A DNA stretch of 64,000 bases from Cohnella kolymensis. Lineage in GTDB: Bacteria > Bacillota > Bacilli > Paenibacillales > Paenibacillaceae. Location of the stretch: the NCBI RefSeq assembly GCF_000829465.1, contig NZ_JXAL01000003.1:62001-126000 (forward strand), in the 5' to 3' direction. The notes under the pieces were generated by a model that was not told the DNA's origin, searched no databases, and saw only the letters and a list, made by a program, of their open reading frames with translations. Positions 40,701-47,890 of this stretch are shown here, piece by piece (position 1 is the stretch's first letter; each line of letters opens with the position of its first letter). Both the position numbers and the translations under genes were made by a program.

Positions 40701-43065
40701 GATCTCCGAGCTCGGCACGGGCTATACATGGTGGCGCAACAGCCGTGAATGCAAGCTGACCCCTTGGTCAAACGACCCTGTGCTCGACCGACCCGGCGAA
40801 GTGTGCTATTTACGTGACGAAGAAAGCGGAGAAATATGGTCCGCAGCGCCGTTTGCCGGGCACGCGGTCAATTGCCATACGGTTTCGCACGGCCGAGGTT
40901 ACACTCATTTTCGCCATGAACAAAACGGCGTCATCGCGGAAATGACCGTTTTTGTTCCGCTGAACGATCCGGTGAAGGTGGTCAAATTGCGGCTGCAAAA
41001 CACAACGGACAAGGCGCGGCACCTCTCAGTCACTTATTACGCGGAATGGGTGCTGGGCGTACGGCGCGAGGCAAATACGTCCTTCATCGTTACAGAGTGG
41101 GACCCATCGGCCCGGATCATGTTGGCGCGGAACACGTATCAGGAGTCATTCCGTAATGCGACGGCTTTCTTGGGGGTCTATCCGCAAGCGGCGGCAGCAG
41201 AAGGTTCAACGGACTCGGGTAAATCGGGGCAGCCCGATTCGCCCGATGCGACCCCGGATGTCTCATGGACGGCGGACCGCACCGAATTTCTGGGCTTTAA
41301 CGGCACGTTGGACAACCCCGCCTCGCTGCAACGCGAACGGCTGTCGGGTACAACGGGAGCTCTGAATGAAACCTGCGGCGCGGTACAAACGAAATTCAAG
41401 GTAGATGCTGGAGCCGAACGGACCGTCTACATATTGCTCGGTTGCGAAGGTTCGCGCGAAGATGCGGTGAAGCTCGCCCATCAATACTGCCGGGACGATT
41501 TCTGCGAGCAGTCGCTTGCCGACGTGCGGGAACTCTGGGATGGCATACTGGATAGGATCAAGGTGTCGACGCCGTGTCCGGAAATGGATGTACTTCTGAA
41601 CGGCTGGTTGATATACCAATCGCTTTCATGCAGGATGTGGGCAAGGTCAGCATTTTACCAGGCGGGCGGCGCGTATGGCTTTCGCGACCAGCTTCAGGAT
41701 TCATTGGCGCTGCTGCACACCCGGCCGGATCTCACGCGGGCACAAATACTACTGCATGCCGCCCATCAATTCGTCGAGGGCGATGTTCAGCATTGGTGGC
41801 ATGAAGAAACGCAGCGAGGCATACGGACCCGGTTCTCCGACGATTTGCTGTGGCTTCCGTATGCAACCGCGCGGTATGTAGAGCATACCGGCGACGATAG
41901 CATTCTGTACGAGATTGCGCCGTTTCTCCAAAGCGAGCCTTTACGGGACGGCGAACACGAGCGCTACGAGCCGACGCAAACATCCGAACATAGCGGAACC
42001 GTTATCGACCATTGTCTGCGTGCGATCGACAGGACACTGCAGCGCTTTGGGGAGCACGGACTGCCCCTGATCGGAATCGGGGATTGGAACGACGGAATGA
42101 ACCGCGTGGGCGAGGAAGGCCGCGGCGAAAGCGTATGGTTGGGGTGGTTCCTTTGCGATATCCTTAGCCGGTTCACCGGTTTGTGCCGGGAACTCGGCGA
42201 GCAGACAAGCGCCGACCGTTACCGGGAAGTACGGGAATTGCTCGTCGAGGCGTTGGACGAGCACGCCTGGGACGGACAGTGGTACCGCCGAGCGTTTACC
42301 GACGCTGGCGACTGGCTCGGCTCCATCCATAATGAGGAGTGCCGAATCGATGCGATCGCCCAGTCGTGGTCGGTGATCTCCGGCGCCGCGCCTACGAAAA
42401 AAGCGCTGCAGGCGATGCAGTCGTTCGACCGGGAGCTCGTCGACAGGGAGCTTTCCGTCGCACGTCTTCTGACGCCGCCTTTTGACCGCACACATCCGAG
42501 TCCCGGTTACATTCAGAGCTATCCGCCCGGAATCCGCGAGAATGGAGCCCAGTATACGCACGGCGTGATCTGGAGCATCATCGCCTGGTGCGGGCTTGGG
42601 AACGGAGACAAGGCGTATGAGTTGTTTCACATGTTAAATCCGCTCACACATACGAAAACGCCTAATGAAGTGCGGAGATATGCGGGCGAACCGTATGTGA
42701 TGTCGGCGGATGTCTATACGGCGGATCCGCACAAAGGGCATGCCGGCTGGACATGGTACACCGGCGCTGCGGGGTGGATGTATCAGGCCGGCATCGAGAG
42801 TATTCTGGGTCTTCGCCGACGCGGACAACGGCTCTACATCCGTCCGTGCATCCCTTCCGAATGGCCGGAGTATTCGATCAGTTACCATTATGGGGAGGCA
42901 TGTTACAATATCACCGTCAAAAATCCGTCGTTCAAATCAACCGGAAGCAACTCTGTACGCATGGACGGACGCGAAATTTTTCGCGTGCAAGAAGAAGCGG
43001 AAAACGCAGCGTACATCGAATTGTGCGACGACGGTCGGGCTCACCATGTCGAAATAACGATGTAG
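34741..43065 (+). CDS. ndvB: cyclic beta-1,2-glucan synthase (GT84 + GH94)
   Basis: A 2774-residue protein in one intact frame, with a strong GGGAGGAG ribosome site. Order of parts: N-terminal helical region (1-390); two membrane helices (about 395-445); a GT84 glycosyltransferase domain (about 465-790) with TLDADTRLPMGSL and RLHRWVRGDWQLLPW; a membrane block (about 800-945); and a glucoamylase-like domain (about 975-1420; HRTSPTNIGLYL, MAHHQGMSFLSLANLL). Two carbohydrate-binding/GH94 phosphorylase regions follow (about 1470-2774; NGFGGFSEDGREY, WWHEETQRGIRTRFSDD, IGDWNDGMNRVGEEG with the catalytic acid Asp, PPGIRENGAQYTHG). In Rhizobiales and Brucella this enzyme polymerises UDP-glucose into beta-1,2-glucan, then trims and cyclises it. 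The GalU gene follows at once and would supply UDP-glucose. Confidence 0.92.
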   Translation: MILSAEQLRQKAHELALIHEPFIIRRPSQRVWRAFRADVDKLRAFASTLRGGGSACSQPAEEWLLDHAEFIQEQGLVVQHELTETFLRRLPHLRKTGEPRVLSICVDFLQHTDGLLDEDSFVSYINHYQEVSILTIAEAWAIPLMMRIAMIRRLTELMELIRERREICAMVERLLARIEPSKMNPDALNAALEQAGQETPLSGPLIVHLVSHLREWADDSAVVREWLMCKLENGPASHDHIVSYEYQLQAAYQMTTGNVIGGLRKLSRWDWSDAFEQICSVELTLRQESSAVYPLLDFTSRDMLRKRVEQLARRQRVPENLVAKQAVDLADKERHDARTNDPVSSDELPRQAFVAYYLLEADGVRRLQQALKICNSARRLPEAALFQRPTGVYFALLAGSFVVALLGFAVWIAGGRGYTPAEWAVILLVLALPVSEWAVAATHWLIECAKSPRPLLRYDFSEDIPVEAATMVVVPVIWSTVEQVRESADRLELHYLANRNANIHFALLGDFADAGEQSVPQDAEVLRAARDSIEKLNRLYSASGANTFHLFQRGRRWNPSERLWMGWERKRGKLVELVELLKARKETTYEVVVGESSVLPSIRYVVTLDADTRLPMGSLQRMIGTLHLPYNRPRFNRSRTRIAEGYGILQPRIGISHETSLRSRLAYLWSGDPGVDPYAFAVSDPYQDGFGQGIFTGKGIFDVDVFAELLCERIPENGVLSHDLLEGGFMRVGLLSDIELIDDHPTTYGAFQMRLHRWVRGDWQLLPWLFTRVADRCGAKVPVDLSALTRWQIIDNMRRSLIPTALFLVPLLALIVLPGAPARWFIFWLATLFLPLIRQLTAIRTKHRRTGRLLHTAGQVLVTLLTLPFQTTLLLDAIGRTLYRLIISKRHLLEWVSSAQIERNTRRRHPVMHGLYGGYFLVFIFALASLANGFTALSWAGLTLCAIWAFAPLAVMWLNRPVESAERPLQPHQAEELRKVATQIWTFYEDFVTRKDNWLPPDNVQIDPPRGIAHRTSPTNIGLYLTCVVAARDFGFIDTRGLVERLERTIRTVERMDKWQGHLYNWYDTSTCEPLSPQYVSTVDSGNFVGCLVAVKEGLAEWLKTDIGQTERPHSQQNQFRTADMFDVAFAEELTSSVGNGGDALSIGLGTTPDCSPDEWLVLGGNLIARIEVLINETDFRPLYDHKTKLFALGYHAALNQRDEILYDLLASEARQTSFMAIALGHVSVAHWGALGRTMTKVGRQLTLLSWSGTMFEYLMPTLLMRTYRNTIWDTTYRGVVNRQMEYAHKRGVPFGISESGYYAFDFQMNYQYRAFGVPGLGFKRGLEQDLVVAPYATILALPLAKRQGMEDLRKMDDLGARGEYGYYEAIDFTSERMPEDRTRMVIRSFMAHHQGMSFLSLANLLLPFKMYDRFHRDMRVQAAELLLQERLSERPSVIKHPALARVHAPDTKPARTRALREYVSVGTRAPEVCILSNGTYMTMVSSSGGGFSQYEAVAVSRWQEDPILDESGSYIYIRDVARDAVWSPGFQPCRVASPEQRVQFALDRAIFMREDEDVQTSLEICVSPEWNAEVRRLTLTNAGSEPKILEVTTFMELALAIPSAVNAHPAFSKLFIETEYAADAVCLLARRRPREGSEKPLWAAHSLIVEERPLGTVEFDTDRANFIGRGHRMSEPLGIRSRLRGTVGSVADPAFVMRRQVQLAPGERIQLFAVTGVADSRDEAVSIIRRFSGSQAVERTFQLAWNRSQIELRHLHITSVEATTFQTLAGRVLFAPPLKQEQRQSIAANAKGQSGLWAHGVSGDRPIILVRIGDRDHIAFVAKLIMAYEYLRRLGLIYDLVILNESAGGYQQELQEALRRAVEKGIDWQSAGRGGVFIVDAGQLPDEDRILLMAVARLVLRADGPSLKAQIRMPRPGADLPPQLVTTAGSERFGTPAPDDTRHWMFYNGFGGFSEDGREYRILLKNGNHLPAPWINVMANPEFGCLISELGTGYTWWRNSRECKLTPWSNDPVLDRPGEVCYLRDEESGEIWSAAPFAGHAVNCHTVSHGRGYTHFRHEQNGVIAEMTVFVPLNDPVKVVKLRLQNTTDKARHLSVTYYAEWVLGVRREANTSFIVTEWDPSARIMLARNTYQESFRNATAFLGVYPQAAAAEGSTDSGKSGQPDSPDATPDVSWTADRTEFLGFNGTLDNPASLQRERLSGTTGALNETCGAVQTKFKVDAGAERTVYILLGCEGSREDAVKLAHQYCRDDFCEQSLADVRELWDGILDRIKVSTPCPEMDVLLNGWLIYQSLSCRMWARSAFYQAGGAYGFRDQLQDSLALLHTRPDLTRAQILLHAAHQFVEGDVQHWWHEETQRGIRTRFSDDLLWLPYATARYVEHTGDDSILYEIAPFLQSEPLRDGEHERYEPTQTSEHSGTVIDHCLRAIDRTLQRFGEHGLPLIGIGDWNDGMNRVGEEGRGESVWLGWFLCDILSRFTGLCRELGEQTSADRYREVRELLVEALDEHAWDGQWYRRAFTDAGDWLGSIHNEECRIDAIAQSWSVISGAAPTKKALQAMQSFDRELVDRELSVARLLTPPFDRTHPSPGYIQSYPPGIRENGAQYTHGVIWSIIAWCGLGNGDKAYELFHMLNPLTHTKTPNEVRRYAGEPYVMSADVYTADPHKGHAGWTWYTGAAGWMYQAGIESILGLRRRGQRLYIRPCIPSEWPEYSISYHYGEACYNITVKNPSFKSTGSNSVRMDGREIFRVQEEAENAAYIELCDDGRAHHVEITM

Positions 43066-43150
43066 CCGCAGCACAAGACGTCCGGGCGCGAACGCGGAAA
43101 ATACGCATGTTCGCGCCTTTCGCCTCGAAAGTTCGAAGGGAGTGTACCAG

Positions 43151-44032
43151 GTGAATACAATACGTAAGGCGATCATTCCGGCGGCAGGATTCGGAACCCG
43201 GTTTTTGCCCGCTACCAAGTCCCAGCCGAAAGAAATGCTGCCTTTGATCAATAAGCCGGCTATCCAATACATTGTGGAGGAAGCGGTCGCATCCGGCATT
43301 CAGGATATTCTCATTGTGACGGGACGCAACAAACGGGCGATTGAAGATCACTTCGATCACAATGTGGAGCTGGAATATTTTCTGAAAGAGCAGGGTAAAT
43401 GGTCGGAATATGAGGAAGTGTTGGAGATAGCCAAAATGGCGGACATCCACTTCATACGGCAAAAGGAGCAGCGCGGACTTGGACACGCCGTGTTATGCTC
43501 CCGTTATTTTGTGGGTAACGAACCCTTCGCGGTTCTTCTCGGCGACGATATTATCGATAACCGGTCCAGCCCGGCGCTTCGGCAGATGATCGGTCAATTT
43601 GAGACTCACGGTAAGACCGTCATCGGCGTACAGCCTGTGTTGCCTGAAGAGGTATCCAAGTATGGCGTGATCGCGGGCAGGCAGATCGATAACCTTATCT
43701 ATGAATTGGACGATTTGGTCGAGAAACCGCATGCCGATAAAGCGCCATCGACTTTGGCTATCGTCGGACGTTACATCATTCACCCCGAAATTTTTGATAT
43801 CTTAGAGGAAACACCGCCCGGACGGGGCGGGGAAATACAACTAACGGATGCCTTAAAGACCCTTTGCCTTAGCCACGGCATGCAGGCGCGTCTTTTGGAT
43901 GGGGAGCGCCACGACATCGGGGACAAATGGGGATATGTAAAAGCTACTCTGTCGCTGGCCATGCGGAGCGTGGATTTGCGGGACAAGCTGCATGATTTTT
44001 GGCTGGAGCAGTGGAAGGATTCCATAAAGTAA
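43151..44032 (+). CDS. galU: UTP-glucose-1-phosphate uridylyltransferase
   Basis: About 293 residues from GTG 43151, eight bases after GGGAG; an upstream in-frame GTG at 43142 overlaps the ribosome site. It has the nucleotidyltransferase start KAIIPAAGFGTRFLPATKSQPKEMLP, then EQRGLGHAVLCSRYF, the metal site VLLGDDIIDN, and GRYIIHPEIFDIL with PPGRGGEIQLTDAL. It makes UDP-glucose from UTP and glucose-1-phosphate. Placed 86 bases after the glucan synthase, it probably feeds that enzyme and other UDP-sugar users. Confidence 0.95.
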   Translation: MNTIRKAIIPAAGFGTRFLPATKSQPKEMLPLINKPAIQYIVEEAVASGIQDILIVTGRNKRAIEDHFDHNVELEYFLKEQGKWSEYEEVLEIAKMADIHFIRQKEQRGLGHAVLCSRYFVGNEPFAVLLGDDIIDNRSSPALRQMIGQFETHGKTVIGVQPVLPEEVSKYGVIAGRQIDNLIYELDDLVEKPHADKAPSTLAIVGRYIIHPEIFDILEETPPGRGGEIQLTDALKTLCLSHGMQARLLDGERHDIGDKWGYVKATLSLAMRSVDLRDKLHDFWLEQWKDSIK

Positions 44033-44070
44033 CAGTAGAGCAGAGACAAATTGTTTGTGTACCCACAGTA

Positions 44071-44097
44071 CCTCCCGTTTGCCGGGAGGACTTTTTG
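44071..44097 (+). terminator. terminator of galU
   Basis: CCTCCCG / CGGGAGG stem, then ACTTTTT. Confidence 0.85.
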
Positions 44098-44278
44098 CGT
44101 TCACAAATCAGGCTATGTGACACGCGCTGATCGTCTTTCCAGATTTTTTGAGAAGGGAGGTGTATATAACAATCTGAAATAAAACACTATGATGGAGTAG
44201 CTCCATTGTTCATTCAGGCGCAAACGCATCGCCTCTTTTTTCGTTTCCTCATCCTACCGTTAAACTTCTACCCTTTCT

Positions 44279-45280
44279 TTGGCGGCATCAGATAGGGCAG
44301 GCTCACAGCCGAATGCTATCGTTCAAATCAAAGTAGAGGGTACCAGCTATTCTTTACCTTTGAGTGTGTTGAAGAATGTACCAAGGGATGCGGTAATCTC
44401 CATCACCATCACGAAGATATCCGGAAAAAGAAATGACGATCTGAATAACGAGGCCGGAAAGCAAGGATTGCAGACGCTGCTGAAAAATTCGTTCGACTAC
44501 CATTTTAACTTGAATGGTAACGAAGTAACGGAATTCAACGGCCATTATGTGGTTCGCACGTTCTCCTTGCCATCGAAGGTAGATCCCAATCACGCTACTG
44601 CGGTTTGGGTTGATGCGAACAATAAGTTTCATTTTATCCCGTCGATTTTTTCCAACTCGAACAGCTTGATGGAAGTAACGATCCATTCTCCGCATAACAG
44701 TATTTATACGGTTATTCAGTCCAATAAAAGTTTTACGGACATGAATAATCACTGGGCCAAAGCGGATGTGGAATTGCTGGCGAATAAGCTCATTGTGTAT
44801 GGAGTGACCGATACCCGTTTTGCACCGGATCATTTTGTTACACGCGCCGAGTTTGCAGCACTGCTCGTACGTTCACTTGGGTTTATTGAGGTGAATTCAG
44901 GCCAATTGTTTAAAGATGTTAAAGCAACGGATTGGTATGCAGGGGCAGTAGGCGCAGCATATAAGGCGGGATTGATTGCCGGCAATGAAGATGGAACCTT
45001 CCTGCCAAATGAGAAAATTACGCGTGAGCAGATGGTTGTGATGATCGCACGGGCACTTAAGGTTGGGGGAAAAGAACAAAAAGCCGAGGCAAATGTGTTA
45101 GATAAATTCAGCGACCGTGCCGAGATTGCAGATTGGGCGGCAGACGCGGCAGCCCAAACGGTTAATGCCGGTATTATCCAAGGCGTGGATTCGACATTTG
45201 CCGCCAAGAAGAATGCTACGCGCGCTCAAAGCGCCGCAATGCTGAAGAGAATGCTGCAATACCTGCAATTCATAAACTAA
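44279..45280 (+). CDS. C-terminal part of an SLH-domain surface protein (5'-truncated)
   Basis: 333 residues. The first 150 resemble the stretch that precedes the SLH region in very large Paenibacillus cell-surface proteins ([36 protein letters not shown]). Three SLH repeats then occupy about 155-330 ([66 protein letters not shown]), which bind pyruvylated wall polymer. There is no signal peptide. An in-frame TAA lies at 44261-44263, and the only start is a TTG without a ribosome site. It is therefore most likely the remnant of a longer gene whose 5' part has been lost. The 246-base gap before it contains a stray GGGAGGTG but no usable start in this frame. Confidence 0.75.
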   Translation: MAASDRAGSQPNAIVQIKVEGTSYSLPLSVLKNVPRDAVISITITKISGKRNDDLNNEAGKQGLQTLLKNSFDYHFNLNGNEVTEFNGHYVVRTFSLPSKVDPNHATAVWVDANNKFHFIPSIFSNSNSLMEVTIHSPHNSIYTVIQSNKSFTDMNNHWAKADVELLANKLIVYGVTDTRFAPDHFVTRAEFAALLVRSLGFIEVNSGQLFKDVKATDWYAGAVGAAYKAGLIAGNEDGTFLPNEKITREQMVVMIARALKVGGKEQKAEANVLDKFSDRAEIADWAADAAAQTVNAGIIQGVDSTFAAKKNATRAQSAAMLKRMLQYLQFIN

Positions 45281-45285
45281 TGGAC

Positions 45286-45328
45286 CGCAGGGCTATCTCC
45301 AAGTGTTCTTGGGGGGTAGCCCTTTCTC
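45286..45328 (+). terminator. terminator after the SLH gene
   Basis: AGGGCTATCTCCAAG pairs with CTTGGGGGGTAGCCCT with small bulges; TTTCTC follows. It overlaps the predicted end of the convergent ATPase gene. Confidence 0.7.
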
Positions 45329-46925
45329 ATTAAGCAAATCTTTCAGATCGCCCATCGCCTCGCTGCGGGAACGATAGTACGTTGCGCGGCTGCCGCATCC
45401 GCAGTTAGCGAGGGTGTTTCCCACAAAAGCTGAAGTAGTGCCTGTTTTCTCCGGGTGAGCGGCAATAGAGGCGGATCCTGGAAAATGATGCTCTGCAGCT
45501 TCTGCTGCAAATCAGGACCGCTGCAATTCAACTTTCGTGCAAGTTCAGACCGTTCCAAAGCAGCGGCATGGCTGACTAATGACAGTGCGGCTTGGACGTC
45601 TCCCTCCGTAAAATCGGAGTCCATGCTTTCTTGACTTTCAGTGGGAGAGACTGCCTTGAGAAAAGCAAGCACATATTCACCGAAATCCAAGCTGCGCAAA
45701 TCCTGCTCATGCACACTGGCGCCATAAGAGGGATGATCCTCAGGTAAACCGGAAAGCGATCGCTTCCGAAACCCCAAATTGAGAAGCAGTTCGTCCGTAT
45801 CCTCCAGTTTCGTGACGACGACGGAGCGCATGCCGGCAGCCGAAAGGCGGGATAAACTATCGGTGATCAGCATACCGTTCAATTCGTAGAATGAATAATC
45901 GGGATCGCTGATAGCGGCAGCAGCCAACAATTGATAGAAAGTATCCGATTGTTCAAGACTCAATTGTTTCATGCGCTCGGCTTCATTCGAAAAACAGGCG
46001 TCCAGAACGCCGGGCATAAAGGGCTCCAAAAAATCCATCGTTTCCCGATAGAGCAGCAAGCCGGTCATAAAAGCTAACGGAATCCCCTCTGCCGAGCGAA
46101 AGATACGTATGCCCTCCGGAAACCGTTCAGCCAATGAACCTATAAAGTCGTGAATTTTAGCGGCGGATTCAAGAGAAAGGGCCGTCTGACCTTGTTCGAT
46201 TATCAGTCGTTGCAGGTGGGGCAGATCGCCGTTTCGAAACGAATCCATCGTAAAGGATGACGGATCGGCTGTGAAAATTGAAATGGAACCGTACCGAAAA
46301 GCTTCCCGGCAAATGGACAACAAATTAGCGGCAATCCTTTCGTCTCGGATATCAGCTGCTCGAGCTTGCCGTTTTTGGCCAACCCCCTGTTTGTATAAAA
46401 TTCTAACGCCTCTCGCCGAGAAATGGGGGCTAAGCGCATTTGCCTGACCCGCCCACGCCAAGCCAGATCATTTTTCCAATCCATTGCCAAGTCCTGCCTT
46501 GACGCTAGAACGACGAGCAGACCAGTCGCGGAGAGCAGGGGCAAAAACACTTCACGCAGCCAGCCTTCTATTCTGTGAAGGTAATCATAGTTATCGATAC
46601 ATAAAAGGGTTCTTTGACGGGACATGGCGGATACGATATCAACACTGTTTGGCAGAGAGGCTTGCAGCGACTCTAAAAATCCGGCGGGCGTCTCCGTGCA
46701 GACGCGGCCATCCAGCCAAATGCAAAGCACATTTTCATCTTGAGCCATATTTATAAATTGGAGCATGAGCGCCGACTTTCCAATGCCGCCCATCCCTGAG
46801 ATAAACAGCACCTCGGTGGGAGCAGCCTTCTGTGTCAACCAATTCAGCATATAGCTGCGCTCCAGTTCTCTCCCCACAAACAAACGGTTTCGCTCAATGG
46901 TCAACGCTTCTTTGAGACTCGGCAT
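45293..46925 (-). CDS. STAND/NB-ARC-type ATPase with C-terminal helical domain, two frameshifts as sequenced
   Basis: From ATG 46925, VGRELERSYMLNWL leads to Walker A FISGMGGIGKSALM, kinase-2 RTLLCIDNYDYL, sensor LLVVLASRQDL and ETKGLPL (GxP motif). These are the hallmarks of NB-ARC/STAND NTPases, which oligomerise when triggered. Break 1 (46322-46326, one base lost) leads to LLSICREAFRYGSISIF and a long helical region (to 45400). Break 2 (45393-45394, CCC read as CC) restores ATYYRSRSEAMGDLKDLL and a stop at 45293. The terminal pattern resembles a small helix-turn-helix found in several Paenibacillus regulators, so a signalling or transcription role is as likely as defence. About 544 residues. 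No known effector domain is visible. Confidence 0.7.
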
Positions 46926-47064
46926 GATCGATCACCTGTATTTTCGATTCGAATTAGCATGCTCTGATATTACAGAATATTTCGATATAAGGAGGCCCGA
47001 TTCCTTTATGAGTAGTGAGCATTAACGAATAATCCAGGGCATCTAGCCAGAAGCACAAGAATCC

Positions 47065-47112
47065 TTCCCAGGTGACGCGATAGCGTCATCACTTGGGGAG
47101 GTTTTTCTTTTT
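47065..47112 (+). terminator. strong terminator without an obvious gene
   Basis: TTCCCAGGTGACGC / GCGTCATCACTTGGGGA stem with a GATA loop, followed by TTTTTCTTTTT. Upstream, AAGGAGG (46990-46996) is followed by ATGAGTAGTGAGCATTAA, a five-codon frame (MSSEH). The stretch 46926-47198 otherwise holds nothing recognisable. Confidence 0.75.
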
Positions 47113-47198
47113 CCGCTGATCGACGATTACCTTATCCCATACCTATTCTCGATGGACGAATAGGATATAGTATTCTACGCGAAGGGAGAGCGATCTAC

Positions 47199-47387
47199 AT
47201 GTCAAGCTTCCGCCGTGACAAGGAAAGAGCGATTCGAGAGTTAAGGCGTGCACAGGACGAGCTGGAAGAAGCGATTGATTTCATCCGGAGAAACCGGTTC
47301 GAAAGAGCGGAAAACGAAATCGCCGGAGCATTATTTTTTCTAGGCAGAGCGATTCGCAGAATCAACAGAGCAGAAAGAAGAGATTAA
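47199..47387 (+). CDS. small charged helical protein (62 aa)
   Basis: ATG with AAGGGAGAG about 12 bases before it. The whole protein is one strongly charged amphipathic helical pattern (RRDKERAIRELRRAQDEL, then EEAIDFIRRNRFERAENEI and ALFFLGRAIRRINRAERRD), with 17 Arg. I do not recognise a family. Helical hairpins of this kind bind nucleic acid or partner proteins. It has its own terminator and lies beside a YjcZ-type spore gene. Confidence 0.7.
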   Translation: MSSFRRDKERAIRELRRAQDELEEAIDFIRRNRFERAENEIAGALFFLGRAIRRINRAERRD

Positions 47388-47397
47388 CTTCAAACAT

Positions 47398-47441
47398 GGA
47401 CAAATAAGCCGCTCGGCGGCTTGATTGTCCGTTTTTTTTTC
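47398..47441 (+). terminator. terminator after the 62-aa gene
   Basis: Two nested stems, GGACAA/TTGTCC and AAGCCGC-TCG-GCGGCTT, followed by T9. Confidence 0.9.
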
Positions 47442-47606
47442 TTACATAGTAATGTGATCAAGGTCATGATTACTCTCAATCCGTACAAGACATCCGCATA
47501 ATTAGCGATCAGCTATGCGATAGTCCTGTCCGTTCAAGTGTCCTTGCCATATGTTAGGGGTGTGATGATCAATCACATGACAATCCCGACAAGGCGGTGA
47601 TTTTTA

Positions 47607-47711
47607 ATGGCATACGCAGGTGGTGCTGGATACGGCGGCGGCCGTATTGCAGCGTTTGCTCTGGTGCTCTTCATTCTGTTGGTGATCATCTTGGCTTCTG
47701 GAATTTGTTAA
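47607..47711 (+). CDS. YjcZ-family small hydrophobic sporulation peptide (34 aa)
   Basis: ATG 47607 with AAGGCGGTGA about 8 bases upstream; stop at 47711. It starts with a short Gly/Tyr-rich segment (MAYAGGAGYGGG), followed by one hydrophobic helix (FALVLFILLVIILASG) and a C-terminal Cys. This is the pattern of YjcZ-type proteins, which are very small, made late in sporulation in Bacillus and membrane-associated. No role is established. It is monocistronic, with a terminator at 47804. Confidence 0.8.
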   Translation: MAYAGGAGYGGGRIAAFALVLFILLVIILASGIC

Positions 47712-47803
47712 GTTAGAATTTCTCCTGAAGCATTTGACCATCGATTGACCGCCGGGATACATGTAGATGACAACTGAACGCTGACATCGGCGCGACGTCA
47801 CAC

Positions 47804-47838
47804 TCGAAAGGCTTCGGCAGGTATGTCGAGGCTTTTTT
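47804..47838 (+). terminator. terminator upstream of the laccase gene
   Basis: GCTTCGgcaggtatgtCGAGGC-type hairpin followed by T6. It is nearly identical (32 of 35 positions) to the terminator that follows the laccase gene at 49451-49485. Confidence 0.8.
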
Positions 47839-47890
47839 CTTTATTCGGACCGAAATGCCAGCGTAACCTATTGAAAGAAGGAGCACATGC

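Noticed and set aside
36175-42630. Long open frames on the minus strand and in other frames inside the glucan synthase gene
   Set aside because: They are shadows of a G/C-rich coding frame, lack ribosome sites and are rich in Arg/Ala/Gly without domains.
44279-45280. Complete secreted SLH protein
   Set aside because: No signal peptide, an in-frame stop just upstream and no ribosome site; treated as a truncated remnant.
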